Below, piece after piece: positions 7,110 through 14,192 of a stretch of DNA of 24,078 nucleotides. The position numbers and the translations under genes are program-made. How positions within the stretch are numbered: the stretch's first letter is position 1; the number at the start of each line of letters is the position of its first letter. The DNA lies in IMG/VR virus record IMGVR_UViG_3300047560_001242, positions 1 to 24,078 of that record, one strand, 5' to 3'. The DNA comes from a virus. The notes beneath the pieces were generated by a model, which saw nothing but the letters and a program-made list of their open reading frames with translations, did not search any database and was not told the DNA's origin.

Positions 7110-8570
7110 TTACCCCTTGATGTTTACTGTGTAAATCTTATAATCAAACTTCTCTTCGCCATACATTTTAATCCGCTCAGTAAAGTGATTAAGTGTGTGG
7201 TTTTTACGAGACTTCCAAGTCAGGTCGTCGGCTATATCATAAAGAACTGCTCGCGACTTTGTATCACTTTTCCTTAGCCCTCTACCGATAGACTGAAGAT
7301 TCCTAACGCGCGATTTTGAAGGGCTACTGAATATAATATTATGTAGGTTCTTAATGTTGACGCCAGTAGAGAAAGTTCCATACGATGCTACAATAATTGC
7401 GTTTTGTTGTGTCTCGACAATTTTTCGAATCTCTTCTCTCTCATCCCCATCTACATTACCACTAACGAAGTATACATTTTCTCTATGCTTGAGTGCATCA
7501 TACAATACTTTACCATGCTTCTCAACATATTGAAACAGCAGTAGTGTGTTGCCTTCTAATGATAGGGCCAAATTCTTAATGAAAGCATTTCGTTTTGGGT
7601 GACGAACTAACCAATCAATCTCATCCTTATACAGGTATTTTTTAAGGAGTTGCCTGTCTTCATCAGAGTAGCTGAGAACGATACCTTTAATCAAAAACCC
7701 AGCAAGATGTTTCTGTTCTATTAATTCTGCGGTCGTAGTCACTTTCTTGACTGCACCAAACAGTCCTTCAAGCACTAATTTGTGTGTATGTGTACCATCA
7801 AGCGTTCCTGTAAATCCAAACCGGTGCTCACATACAGTCATTTTGGTTAGGATATCGGTCAAGCTCTTTGCTTTGAATAAGTGCGCTTCATCTCCAATGA
7901 CCAGATCAAACTGATCAAACCATTTCCGTGGCTGTTTGTATATTGATTGCCACGTCGATACAATCACTCTTTTGTTTGTATCTTTAGATTCGCCGGCTGT
8001 AATCTTGTGACACATACCATTAGCGTAGTGCGAATACGATTCAAAATCAGAAGACATTTGATGAACAAGAGATGTTGTAGGTACGACAATCAAACACCTG
8101 CCTTTTTTCTGGGTAAGAATGTACATCATAATTAAGAATATGATGAATGACTTACCTGATGCTGTAGGAGACAATAAAAGCGCTCTACGGTGCCTTATAG
8201 CGTGTACAAACGCTTCTAACTGATAATCCCTAGGATCGATTGTTAAATCGAGTTTACTGCAGAATTGACGTGCTTCTTCGACAGAAAAATTCTCAGCAGC
8301 ATTATCAAATGCATACTCAACCGTATAATCTCTCTCTTTTGCAAATTGCTCCACGTAAGGAATCAACCCAACATACAATAACCGAGTCATTAGATTGAAA
8401 AGACGTATCTTGCCGTCCCACATCTTGTTCCTGACCTTTGGATGAAACTTAGCGTTCGGAACGGAGAATGTAAAATATTCATTCAGCTCATACGCAACCC
8501 CATCATCGTTACTATAAACTTTGATGTGGACGTCGTTGTACTTTTCAATGAATAATGTTACGTCGCTCAT
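7110..8570 (-). CDS. uvsW: UvsW helicase (superfamily 2 DNA/RNA helicase)
   Basis: 486 residues, shorter than T4 UvsW (587). An N-terminal DNA-binding-type region (about 1-105, including WDGKIRLFN) precedes the helicase core. Motifs: Q-motif-like DPRDYQLEA (112-120), Walker A SPTASGKS (134-141), DEAH (227-230), FTGT (253-256), and motif VI QSIGRGLRKS (426-435). UvsW unwinds branched DNA and R-loops, shuts off origin-dependent replication and restarts stalled forks. Its ATG overlaps the UvsY stop by one base (TAATG), as expected for co-translated recombination genes. Confidence 0.96.
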   Translation of the reverse strand: MSDVTLFIEKYNDVHIKVYSNDDGVAYELNEYFTFSVPNAKFHPKVRNKMWDGKIRLFNLMTRLLYVGLIPYVEQFAKERDYTVEYAFDNAAENFSVEEARQFCSKLDLTIDPRDYQLEAFVHAIRHRRALLLSPTASGKSFIIFLIMMYILTQKKGRCLIVVPTTSLVHQMSSDFESYSHYANGMCHKITAGESKDTNKRVIVSTWQSIYKQPRKWFDQFDLVIGDEAHLFKAKSLTDILTKMTVCEHRFGFTGTLDGTHTHKLVLEGLFGAVKKVTTTAELIEQKHLAGFLIKGIVLSYSDEDRQLLKKYLYKDEIDWLVRHPKRNAFIKNLALSLEGNTLLLFQYVEKHGKVLYDALKHRENVYFVSGNVDGDEREEIRKIVETQQNAIIVASYGTFSTGVNIKNLHNIIFSSPSKSRVRNLQSIGRGLRKSDTKSRAVLYDIADDLTWKSRKNHTLNHFTERIKMYGEEKFDYKIYTVNIKG

Positions 8571-9004
8571 TAGCCACCCATCTGGAATTTGGTCCAGTCT
8601 ATTGCGTTCTTTATTTGGTATCCGCGCACAGATAGGCTCTTGATTGCTGAATCAAGAAAGTCAACTTTCTCTTTCTGCATTTCAAGTTTTAGTTGAAGGG
8701 TCTGTAGATCAATATCGCTCTCCAGGTAAAGACTGAGGTCTGTTCTGAGAATTTTCAGCTGGAAAGGATCCCACTGGTGTTCGCGAAGGTCTTCTTCACT
8801 AATCACTCCAGTGTAGTATTCATGTTTAAGACGAAGCAGTCTCTTATAATCAGACTCCATTTTCTTATAAGTTAATCGCTCTTGCGAGAATAGATTAAAG
8901 TACTTACTATGGAGTTGTGGGATTTTTAAACTTTCTTCACCCAATTCAGTTCGGTCAATGGCGCTGTCGGATTTCCAAGCAGCTTGTATATCTTCAAGTT
9001 TCAC
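8570..9004 (-). CDS. uvsY: Recombination mediator UvsY (GTG start)
   Basis: 144 residues from a GTG start, beginning MKLEDIQAAWKSD; T4 UvsY begins MRLEDLQEEL and has 137 residues. The frame also runs upstream to a TTG at 9025, but that adds a hydrophobic LLIIFN leader that does not match the family and overlaps the preceding gene. The GTG lies one base after the upstream TAA, fitting translational coupling. The C-terminal ESDIDLQTLQLKLEMQKEKVDFLDSAIKSLSVRGYQIKNAID matches the UvsY region ending in a SRGFxIK-like turn. UvsY loads UvsX recombinase onto gp32-coated single-stranded DNA. Confidence 0.88.
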   Translation of the reverse strand: MKLEDIQAAWKSDSAIDRTELGEESLKIPQLHSKYFNLFSQERLTYKKMESDYKRLLRLKHEYYTGVISEEDLREHQWDPFQLKILRTDLSLYLESDIDLQTLQLKLEMQKEKVDFLDSAIKSLSVRGYQIKNAIDWTKFQMGG

Positions 9005-9005
9005 A

Positions 9006-9524
9006 TTAAATATTATTAATAACAAAAGTCCTAAAAGTGAATGTAGCAGTACATTCCAAATGGTCGACGTCTGATAGTGTACTAGTAAAATTCAAACTAG
9101 TCAACGATGTGGGGTGGGCGTCGAGGAAAGTTATTTCACGTGTTGGGTTTTTTGAGCTGGACAAGATAATTAATTTAATATCAGAAAGAGCTTGTTTGTC
9201 TGCTGGCGGGAATCTTACAGATCGATCAAAACTCTGGTCAAAACTATCTGGAAATCCAAGACCGTTTATCCAATTCAGCATTTCAATATAGTTTTCAAGC
9301 TTCTCATCTACCTTGAACGTAACACTCATTTCAGAGTATGTTATATGATCTCCACCCAATTGTACGCGTGTAAACGGCGTAGGAACGCTAGTTAACCCTA
9401 AGTTAACAGAAGGCAGCTCCACAGCTTGAACAAAGTAATTAACGCTGGGTGCGCGCTCAATTATTAACTTGAATCCAAGTGGCGAAAGAAAGTTTACTGT
9501 GTCTGGTTGTGATCCAATAGCCAT
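9006..9524 (-). CDS. Tail-tube-like virion protein in the gp3 position
   Basis: 172 residues. Between gp23 and uvsY, related marine phages carry gp3, the tail-tube terminator (T4 gp3 has 176 residues). The sequence itself reads like a tail-tube fold: an early LSPLGFKLIIERAPSVNYFV, then VELPSVNLG, and a C-terminal half ending in SDVDHLECTATFTFRTFVI, beta-rich throughout. gp19 in this window has the matching layout (FQVQI, then ATTIPEATLG, then EEFSVTFAYDWW). gp3 by position is the leading guess, but a baseplate or tube paralogue remains possible. AGGAG lies six bases before the ATG, and a late promoter variant starts 17 bases upstream. Confidence 0.6.
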   Translation of the reverse strand: MAIGSQPDTVNFLSPLGFKLIIERAPSVNYFVQAVELPSVNLGLTSVPTPFTRVQLGGDHITYSEMSVTFKVDEKLENYIEMLNWINGLGFPDSFDQSFDRSVRFPPADKQALSDIKLIILSSSKNPTREITFLDAHPTSLTSLNFTSTLSDVDHLECTATFTFRTFVINNI

Positions 9525-9540
9525 ATTATCTCCTATGTGC

Positions 9541-9548
9541 TATTTATC
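9541..9548 (-). promoter_or_regulatory. Late promoter (GATAAATA) for the gp3-position gene
   Basis: GATAAATA on the minus strand differs from T4 TATAAATA only at the first base. It starts 17 bases before the ATG at 9524, the same spacing as the motif before the gp67-like gene, and lies just after the gp23 terminator, so it restarts late transcription there. Confidence 0.65.
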
Positions 9549-9552
9549 CAAT

Positions 9553-9578
9553 AAAAAAGGGCCGCATGAGCGGCCCTT
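9553..9578 (-). terminator. Rho-independent terminator after gp23
   Basis: A perfect 9-bp stem (9557-9565 with 9570-9578, core GGGCCGC/GCGGCCC) closes a 4-base loop. On the minus strand it is followed by a run of T ending at 9553, the two outer A-T pairs overlapping the run. It lies about 24 bases past the gp23 stop and should end the abundant capsid transcript. Confidence 0.92.
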
Positions 9579-9601
9579 GTAAAGATCTCTCTTAATGGAG
9601 A

Positions 9602-10951
9602 TTACATAATGTTGTCAACCAACACTCTGCGGTAGTAGACGTTGCTGTCCTTTGTGAGAGCGCCAGCACCAGCTGTTGCACCTTCAGCAAATGGGTTTGC
9701 AACCATGCCATAACGGGTCTTGAAGCCGATCTTAGGTTGGAAAGAACCTGTATCGACTGCACGAACCATTTGCAATGGAACGTATGGGCAGTAGAAGAGA
9801 CCAGCATCAAATGCGCTAGCGCCCTTATAGCCTACTGTCATGTAGTTGCCAGTTGCGTATGGGTCAATGTATACCTTGATACGACCGTTCAATACGCCAG
9901 CAAATGTAGCGCCTGTGTCGTCGACTTGAAGGTTGTTGCTATTCAAAGCAGGAGTGTAATCAAGAACACCAGCCATTTGAAGTGCAGAAGCAACATCAGA
10001 TGAGCAGATGATCATGTTACCCTTACCACGACGGGTAGCTTTAGCAATTTGGTTAGCTTCACGCTCGATTTGGAACATCAAGCCCTTGAACTTTTCAACA
10101 GACCAACGACCGTTAGAGTCAACATCAAGGTCGAAACGGCCAGTTGTTGTTGTACCTTCAGTAGCACCGCGTGTAGCAGTTACGTTGATTGTACGAACAA
10201 CTTCACGGTTGATTTCAGCAAGGATTTCACCAGTAAGGATGTTAGACAATTCTGTTTCAGCGTCAAGACCGTGAACTGCTTTCAAGTCTTGTGCAAGTTC
10301 CATTGTGTATTCTGCTTTCAAAGCACGTGTCTTTGCTGTAACAGATACTTTCTCGATCGAGAATGCCATTTCTGGGAAAGCTGTGTTGCCAGATGTGCCC
10401 AAAGCTTCTGCTTGTGCACGCGACATGCCAGTACCCATGTTGTAGATACCAGTTTCAGCCAAGTTAGCTGTACCAGTGGTTGTGTTGCCAGGATATCCGC
10501 CAACGTTCTTTTGACCGAGTGTGTTAGCACCGGATGTAACAGAGCTGTAAGCTGTGTTAACTTCGTTGTAGAATGTCTCTGTACCAGATTGATCTGTGTA
10601 ACGAGCACGCATTGCGAAGATCAAACCTGTAGGTCCTGTCATTGGCTGTACGCCGCAGATGTCATAAGCAATGAGGTTAGGCATTGCACGACGAACCAAG
10701 CTGATCAACACTGGATCAAACGTGTCGATTGCGCCGTCAGAAGCTGTGGAGCTAGAAGCACCCATGCTGTTGACGTGTGGAGCTTCTGTCAAGTATTGAC
10801 CGCCATATTGGCCAGACTCGCGAAGTGCTTTTTCTGTGTTCTCGAGAAGAACTGCTGTAACGCCACGGCGATGTGCATCTTTGATTGATGGTAGATCAGC
10901 GTGCTCGATGACAGGAGCCCATTTCTTTTGAATGTCTTCGGATAAGAACAT
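9602..10951 (-). CDS. 23: Major capsid protein gp23 precursor
   Basis: 449 residues (T4 gp23 has 521). Typical gp23 features include the helical N-terminal propeptide, IDTFDPVLISLVRRAMPNLIAYDICGVQPMTGPTGLIFAMR (about 75-115), and the C-terminal KIGFKTRYGMVANPFA. The LTE|A sequence at 54-57 fits the gp21 cleavage rule (hydrophobic-x-Glu), so maturation should remove 56 residues and leave about 393. It is the HK97-fold shell subunit. It has its own TATAAATA promoter with a 50-base leader, AGGAAAAGGGG before the ATG, and its own terminator, as expected for the most abundant protein. No gp24 vertex homologue is visible in the window. Confidence 0.97.
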   Translation of the reverse strand: MFLSEDIQKKWAPVIEHADLPSIKDAHRRGVTAVLLENTEKALRESGQYGGQYLTEAPHVNSMGASSSTASDGAIDTFDPVLISLVRRAMPNLIAYDICGVQPMTGPTGLIFAMRARYTDQSGTETFYNEVNTAYSSVTSGANTLGQKNVGGYPGNTTTGTANLAETGIYNMGTGMSRAQAEALGTSGNTAFPEMAFSIEKVSVTAKTRALKAEYTMELAQDLKAVHGLDAETELSNILTGEILAEINREVVRTINVTATRGATEGTTTTGRFDLDVDSNGRWSVEKFKGLMFQIEREANQIAKATRRGKGNMIICSSDVASALQMAGVLDYTPALNSNNLQVDDTGATFAGVLNGRIKVYIDPYATGNYMTVGYKGASAFDAGLFYCPYVPLQMVRAVDTGSFQPKIGFKTRYGMVANPFAEGATAGAGALTKDSNVYYRRVLVDNIM

Positions 10952-11000
10952 ATTTTCCCCTTTTCCTATTTTTCTAGTTAATAAAAAACTTACGTAAACT

Positions 11001-11008
11001 TATTTATA
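11001..11008 (-). promoter_or_regulatory. Late promoter TATAAATA for gp23
   Basis: Perfect match to the T4 late consensus on the minus strand, 50 bases before the gp23 ATG and just past the gp22 stop. The leader is longer than for the other late genes and A/T-rich, containing the palindrome TTACGTAA. Confidence 0.85.
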
Positions 11009-11013
11009 TTTGT

Positions 11014-12054
11014 TTATTTCTTGACTGTTCTAGCAATAGCGCTCACATAGCGTGACACTGATGCATCGACAGGCTTAGCTGGTGCTTCTTCGTTCAGATC
11101 CACTTGCGTATCTTCAGCGATATGCGTTACAGTAGGAGCTGCTTTTTGACCGAAGTATTGTTCTTTAACAATTTCAAGTTTCTTCTTGAAGGCTTCAGCG
11201 GAGTCATAAGACACGCCTTCTGCCAAAGCACGGAACTTTTCTACTTGTGAAAGTACAAGGCCTTCAGAAACATCAGCAAAGATAGTATTCTTTGTGCTTT
11301 CTTCGAGCTTCTTCTCTAAGTCAATCTTTTCAGCGACGATTGCGTCATACTTGCCTTCGAGTTCTTGCATAGCAGCTGCCATCTCGTCGATGACATTTAC
11401 TTTCTCTTCAGGAATCTCGATGTAGCTTTCTTCGAAAAGACCTTTCAACTTGCCAATGAATTCTTCCGTCAATTCAGTACGGAGAGAAGATTCAATAGCA
11501 ACTTCATTTTGCTTCATCCACTCTTCAACGACGTAGTCGAGGTACTCGTTTACTTTACCAGCGATTTCGTCTTTCATTTCTGTAACAGCTGTTTGGAAAG
11601 ACTCTTCTAGAGCGGCTTCCTTAGCTGCAAATTCTTCTTCCAAAGCAGTCTTAGCTTCAGAAACTGCACCAGAGACGGCAGCTTCAAAAATGACAGATGC
11701 TTTTTCTTTAAAATCTTCTGAAAGATCGTCACCCATGATAGCAAGCATTTCTTCCTTAACGCTGTTAGGAACAAAGCTATGAGTTTGGCCAGCTTGTGCT
11801 GCGCTGCTCTTCATTGCTACGGATGATTTGTGGGATGCAGAGTTGTCGCCTGTAGGCTTAGTGTTGTTAGCACTGTCTGTATCAGATACAGATTGGCCTG
11901 GTGTGTTGTCGTCCAACTTCTTCATTGGCTCTCCGTTGTTGTTAGACTTTGGAAGAGTTGCTTTGCCGCCAGTAGCGTCAGCAGACTTGGATACGCCGCT
12001 CTCGCCACCACCGACTGGATCAGAAGCTTTTTCAATTAGCTCTTTTTTTGACAT
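11014..12054 (-). CDS. 22: Prohead core scaffolding protein gp22
   Basis: 346 residues (T4 gp22 has 269). The first about 105 residues are low-complexity, rich in Ser, Asn, Gly and Lys. The rest is a long, highly charged helical region with the gp22-like block YLDYVVEEWMKQNEVAIESS and the following EEFIGKLKGLFEESYIEIPEEK. It forms the inner core around which gp23 assembles and is then degraded by gp21; it contains many L-x-E sites fitting that protease. The extended N-terminal linker explains the extra length. AGGAG precedes the ATG, and a perfect late promoter lies 28 bases upstream. Confidence 0.93.
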   Translation of the reverse strand: MSKKELIEKASDPVGGGESGVSKSADATGGKATLPKSNNNGEPMKKLDDNTPGQSVSDTDSANNTKPTGDNSASHKSSVAMKSSAAQAGQTHSFVPNSVKEEMLAIMGDDLSEDFKEKASVIFEAAVSGAVSEAKTALEEEFAAKEAALEESFQTAVTEMKDEIAGKVNEYLDYVVEEWMKQNEVAIESSLRTELTEEFIGKLKGLFEESYIEIPEEKVNVIDEMAAAMQELEGKYDAIVAEKIDLEKKLEESTKNTIFADVSEGLVLSQVEKFRALAEGVSYDSAEAFKKKLEIVKEQYFGQKAAPTVTHIAEDTQVDLNEEAPAKPVDASVSRYVSAIARTVKK

Positions 12055-12081
12055 AGGTAATCTCCTGTAAGATTTATTGGG

Positions 12082-12089
12082 TATTTATA
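12082..12089 (-). promoter_or_regulatory. Late promoter TATAAATA for gp22
   Basis: Perfect TATAAATA on the minus strand in the gp21-gp22 gap, 28 bases before the gp22 ATG and upstream of an AGGAG ribosome site. Confidence 0.85.
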
Positions 12090-12108
12090 ACTATTGATTT
12101 TTTAAGTA

Positions 12109-12777
12109 TTAGTTGCGGCCAATAGAATTAACAAAATTCTCAAACATTTGGAGCTTTTGTTCTTCTACTTGACGTGCAGTCATCTTGGTAATTTGCTTCT
12201 GCATCTTCTCAGCCTTCTCTATCATGACCTTACGATACACGCCAGTATCTGCGTCCATGACCCACTCGACGCCTTCCATAATGCCTTGTACAAAAGCATC
12301 AGGAGCTGATGGATCAGCTACAATGTCAGCAGGAGTAGCAAGGAAGAAGTCGTCTTGCACTTCCATGATACCGTTAATTTCTTTGATTGATCCCATTCCT
12401 CTAGAAGAGACACCAAGCTGCACTCCGCTCTCAAGCAAACTACGCGCAATCTTGCCCATAGGTGTATCAACAATCTTGGCCTTGCCAATAAAATTATTAC
12501 CGTCTTGTTCCAAGGCGACAATTTTGTGGGAAATGCGATCTAGGTTAATAGAAGGACCATTAGGATGTCCAAGCTCTCCAACAGCGCGGTTGGTAGCAAT
12601 GTATTCTTTTGCATAACGAGCAACTTCCCTCTCCATGACAGGGAGTTGGTATTTGCGGTTATTCCTATTTGCCATCTCAGCTTGCATGAAAATGCCCTGG
12701 ATGTAGTAGTTCTTAGAACCTTCTTTTTCTTCTACGATGTATTTTACATCTTCAATATGTTCTGATATCAGTTTCAT
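12109..12777 (-). CDS. 21: Prohead core protease gp21
   Basis: 222 residues (T4 gp21 has 212). It shows the phage prohead serine-protease pattern: the ELGHP motif with His71 and the GVSSRGMG motif with candidate nucleophile Ser124 or Ser125, linked by the IGKAKIVDTPMGK strand and helix. It cleaves gp22, other core proteins and the gp23 propeptide, then digests itself. A charged helical tail (about 185-222) probably anchors it in the core. The start follows the preceding gene's stop by one base, and no promoter of its own is visible. Confidence 0.95.
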   Translation of the reverse strand: MKLISEHIEDVKYIVEEKEGSKNYYIQGIFMQAEMANRNNRKYQLPVMEREVARYAKEYIATNRAVGELGHPNGPSINLDRISHKIVALEQDGNNFIGKAKIVDTPMGKIARSLLESGVQLGVSSRGMGSIKEINGIMEVQDDFFLATPADIVADPSAPDAFVQGIMEGVEWVMDADTGVYRKVMIEKAEKMQKQITKMTARQVEEQKLQMFENFVNSIGRN

Positions 12778-12778
12778 T

Positions 12779-13150
12779 TTAGTACTCGCTTACAAACGTC
12801 GATGTCTTATGGAATTCAGCGATGAAGTTAGTGTTAGCGCCAGGAACTACAAATATGATTGACTGATCTTTCAAATCTTCATCAGGCTTAATACCGTTAC
12901 CAGCAAAATCGAAATAAGCATTATCTTGCGATGCTATTCTGACAATTGCATTGTTGGCATCGGTTGTATTCTTGCGCCAGTATACTATACCACCTGTTGC
13001 ACCTTCGGAAGCTGCCCATATCTGCGTGATTGTTGCAGACGTGACTACTTCGCCGCCGTCTTTTGCAAGATCGGTCAGCGCTAACGTCGTGTTGGCACTG
13101 CCACGCACGACCACCTTACCGCCTTTTTTATTCGTTATAGTTACGGCCAT
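12779..13150 (-). CDS. Unrecognised small protein inside the prohead gene block
   Basis: 123 residues, family not recognised. The sequence looks beta-rich with little charge: MAVTITNKKGGKVVVRGSA, then VTSATITQIWAASEGATGGI and DQSIIFVVPGANTNFIAEF. There is no signal peptide, membrane segment or catalytic motif. It lies between the gp68-position gene and gp21, where T4 has no gene. The ATG overlaps the upstream stop (TAATG) and CGGAG lies about eight bases upstream. A virion component, for instance a head decoration or fibre-type domain, is plausible from context only. Confidence 0.75.
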   Translation of the reverse strand: MAVTITNKKGGKVVVRGSANTTLALTDLAKDGGEVVTSATITQIWAASEGATGGIVYWRKNTTDANNAIVRIASQDNAYFDFAGNGIKPDEDLKDQSIIFVVPGANTNFIAEFHKTSTFVSEY

Positions 13151-13920
13151 TACTCATCTCCGAGCGTTTCGATAAATGTCAGTATGTCATCATACTTTTC
13201 ATCTTCGAGTAGTTTAACCAGATGCTGTTGTTTTTCTTCATCAAGCAGATCGTACAGCTCAACAATATCATCTACCAAACCGTCGTCTTCGTTGAGGTTG
13301 AGATCTTCTCTCAATGAGGCAGTCTTCAGTTCTGGAGGCTTTGCCCACTCGCCGTGTTGGAGGATGTTATCGTGAATGTCTTGGAGTTGGCGATGAATGT
13401 GTTTGATGTCGCCAACGTGGCCCCAATTGGCCTTGCCATTATTGTATCCCTTTTTGCTTGTTACATTATCGTAATGCTTGGATAAACCGGCGTGTATGTT
13501 TTTAAGGAGTTTTGCAGTATCATCATGATACTTTTGAAATTGAGCATGTGCCTCTTCACCTTCTTGGATCTGATCTACGTCCTCTTTAGCCATTTTTGTA
13601 GCAGTACCGTACATGACCGACTTAGCATCTGCGCCATATCGTTGCTTGAAAGAAGCGAAGTTCTTCTTCATGCCTTTGACGATATCTTCACGCTTTGCCA
13701 TTTCACTATCAGTCAACGACTCGTAAACTTTGTGATCGTTTTCTGGGCTGTATCCGTGCTTTTCTTTTTCGCGGTCAACTGGCTTGATGTTCGTAGCTTG
13801 GAACACATCATCCTTGTTGCCGTTAGCATCTGGATGCTTGGCTGTAACGTGCTTATCCACAAATCTTTTTGTATCGTTTGATACTGAATGAGCACCTAAA
13901 ACTTTTTTAAGCGTTTTCAT
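13150..13920 (-). CDS. Putative head-core protein in the gp68 position
   Basis: 256 residues from MKTLKKVLGAHS. The frame is open further upstream to 14031, but this ATG has GAGGAA six bases upstream, while the longer form would overlap the gp67-like gene almost entirely. The protein is hydrophilic, lysine- and histidine-rich and mostly helical, with YGADAKSVMYGTATKMAKE (about 105-123) in the middle and an acidic C-terminus. T4 has gp68 (141 residues), a prohead core protein, at this place; sequence similarity to it is not evident. LRE|D and LNE|D sites near the C-terminal third would suit gp21 cleavage. Function is inferred from position. Confidence 0.75.
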   Translation of the reverse strand: MKTLKKVLGAHSVSNDTKRFVDKHVTAKHPDANGNKDDVFQATNIKPVDREKEKHGYSPENDHKVYESLTDSEMAKREDIVKGMKKNFASFKQRYGADAKSVMYGTATKMAKEDVDQIQEGEEAHAQFQKYHDDTAKLLKNIHAGLSKHYDNVTSKKGYNNGKANWGHVGDIKHIHRQLQDIHDNILQHGEWAKPPELKTASLREDLNLNEDDGLVDDIVELYDLLDEEKQQHLVKLLEDEKYDDILTFIETLGDE

Positions 13921-14167
13921 GTTCTTCCTCTTCGGCACTTGCCGTTGCGTCTTGTGAATCATCTTCTTGCGAAGAATTATCTGTTGGTTGCTGATCGCTA
14001 GCTTGCGAGCTACCATACATCGATTTAGCAACGTCGACTTTCTTGGCTTGGATAGCGTCCATTAATTTTGGACCTAACAAAGCGTTAAGCGTTTCAGCAG
14101 CTTTCGCTGCCTCGCCGTCTAAACATTGTTGTACTAAATCTACTGTTGTGTATTCTACGTCGCTCAT
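13907..14167 (-). CDS. 67: gp67-like prohead core protein
   Basis: 86 residues (T4 gp67 has 80). A short helical N-terminal half (VDLVQQCLDGEAAKAAETLN, then LMDAIQAKKVDVAKSMYG) is followed by a Ser/Gln/Asp-rich tail ending in EEEEHE. Size, strong acidic C-terminus and location between gp20 and the gp68 position all match T4 gp67, an internal core protein cut to small peptides during head maturation. AAAGGAA precedes the ATG and a perfect late promoter lies 17 bases upstream. It overlaps the next gene by 14 bases. Confidence 0.65.
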   Translation of the reverse strand: MSDVEYTTVDLVQQCLDGEAAKAAETLNALLGPKLMDAIQAKKVDVAKSMYGSSQASDQQPTDNSSQEDDSQDATASAEEEEHENA

Positions 14168-14183
14168 AGTGATTCCTTTACAT

Positions 14184-14191
14184 TATTTATA
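14184..14191 (-). promoter_or_regulatory. Late promoter TATAAATA for the gp67-like to gp21 block
   Basis: Perfect TATAAATA on the minus strand in the 25-base gap after gp20, 17 bases before the ATG at 14167. It probably serves the gp67-like, gp68-position, 12779-13150 and gp21 genes, which overlap or abut with no further promoter. Confidence 0.85.
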
Positions 14192-14192
14192 A

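Noticed and set aside
9005-9025. TTG start for UvsY at 9025
   Set aside because: It adds a hydrophobic leader absent from the family and overlaps the preceding gene; the GTG at 9004 gives a start matching T4 UvsY.
6709-9025. Search for a separate early promoter before uvsY or uvsW
   Set aside because: The genes overlap or abut within one or two bases and no convincing -35/-10 pair was seen by eye; start-site mapping would be needed.
10049-10888. Long plus-strand open frame of 279 codons opposite gp23
   Set aside because: It is antisense to the certain gp23 gene, is extremely rich in Cys, Ser and Val without any domain, and has no ribosome site. It reflects gp23 codon use.
10985-11000. Possible terminator after gp22 around TTACGTAA and the following T run
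   Set aside because: The arms do not pair beyond the 8-base palindrome, so no stable stem forms; the T-rich stretch is part of the gp23 leader.
13921-14031. Longer N-terminus for the gp68-position gene starting at 14031
   Set aside because: The ATG at 13920 has a good GAGGAA site; the longer form would lie over the gp67-like gene and adds a basic stretch that looks like out-of-frame translation.
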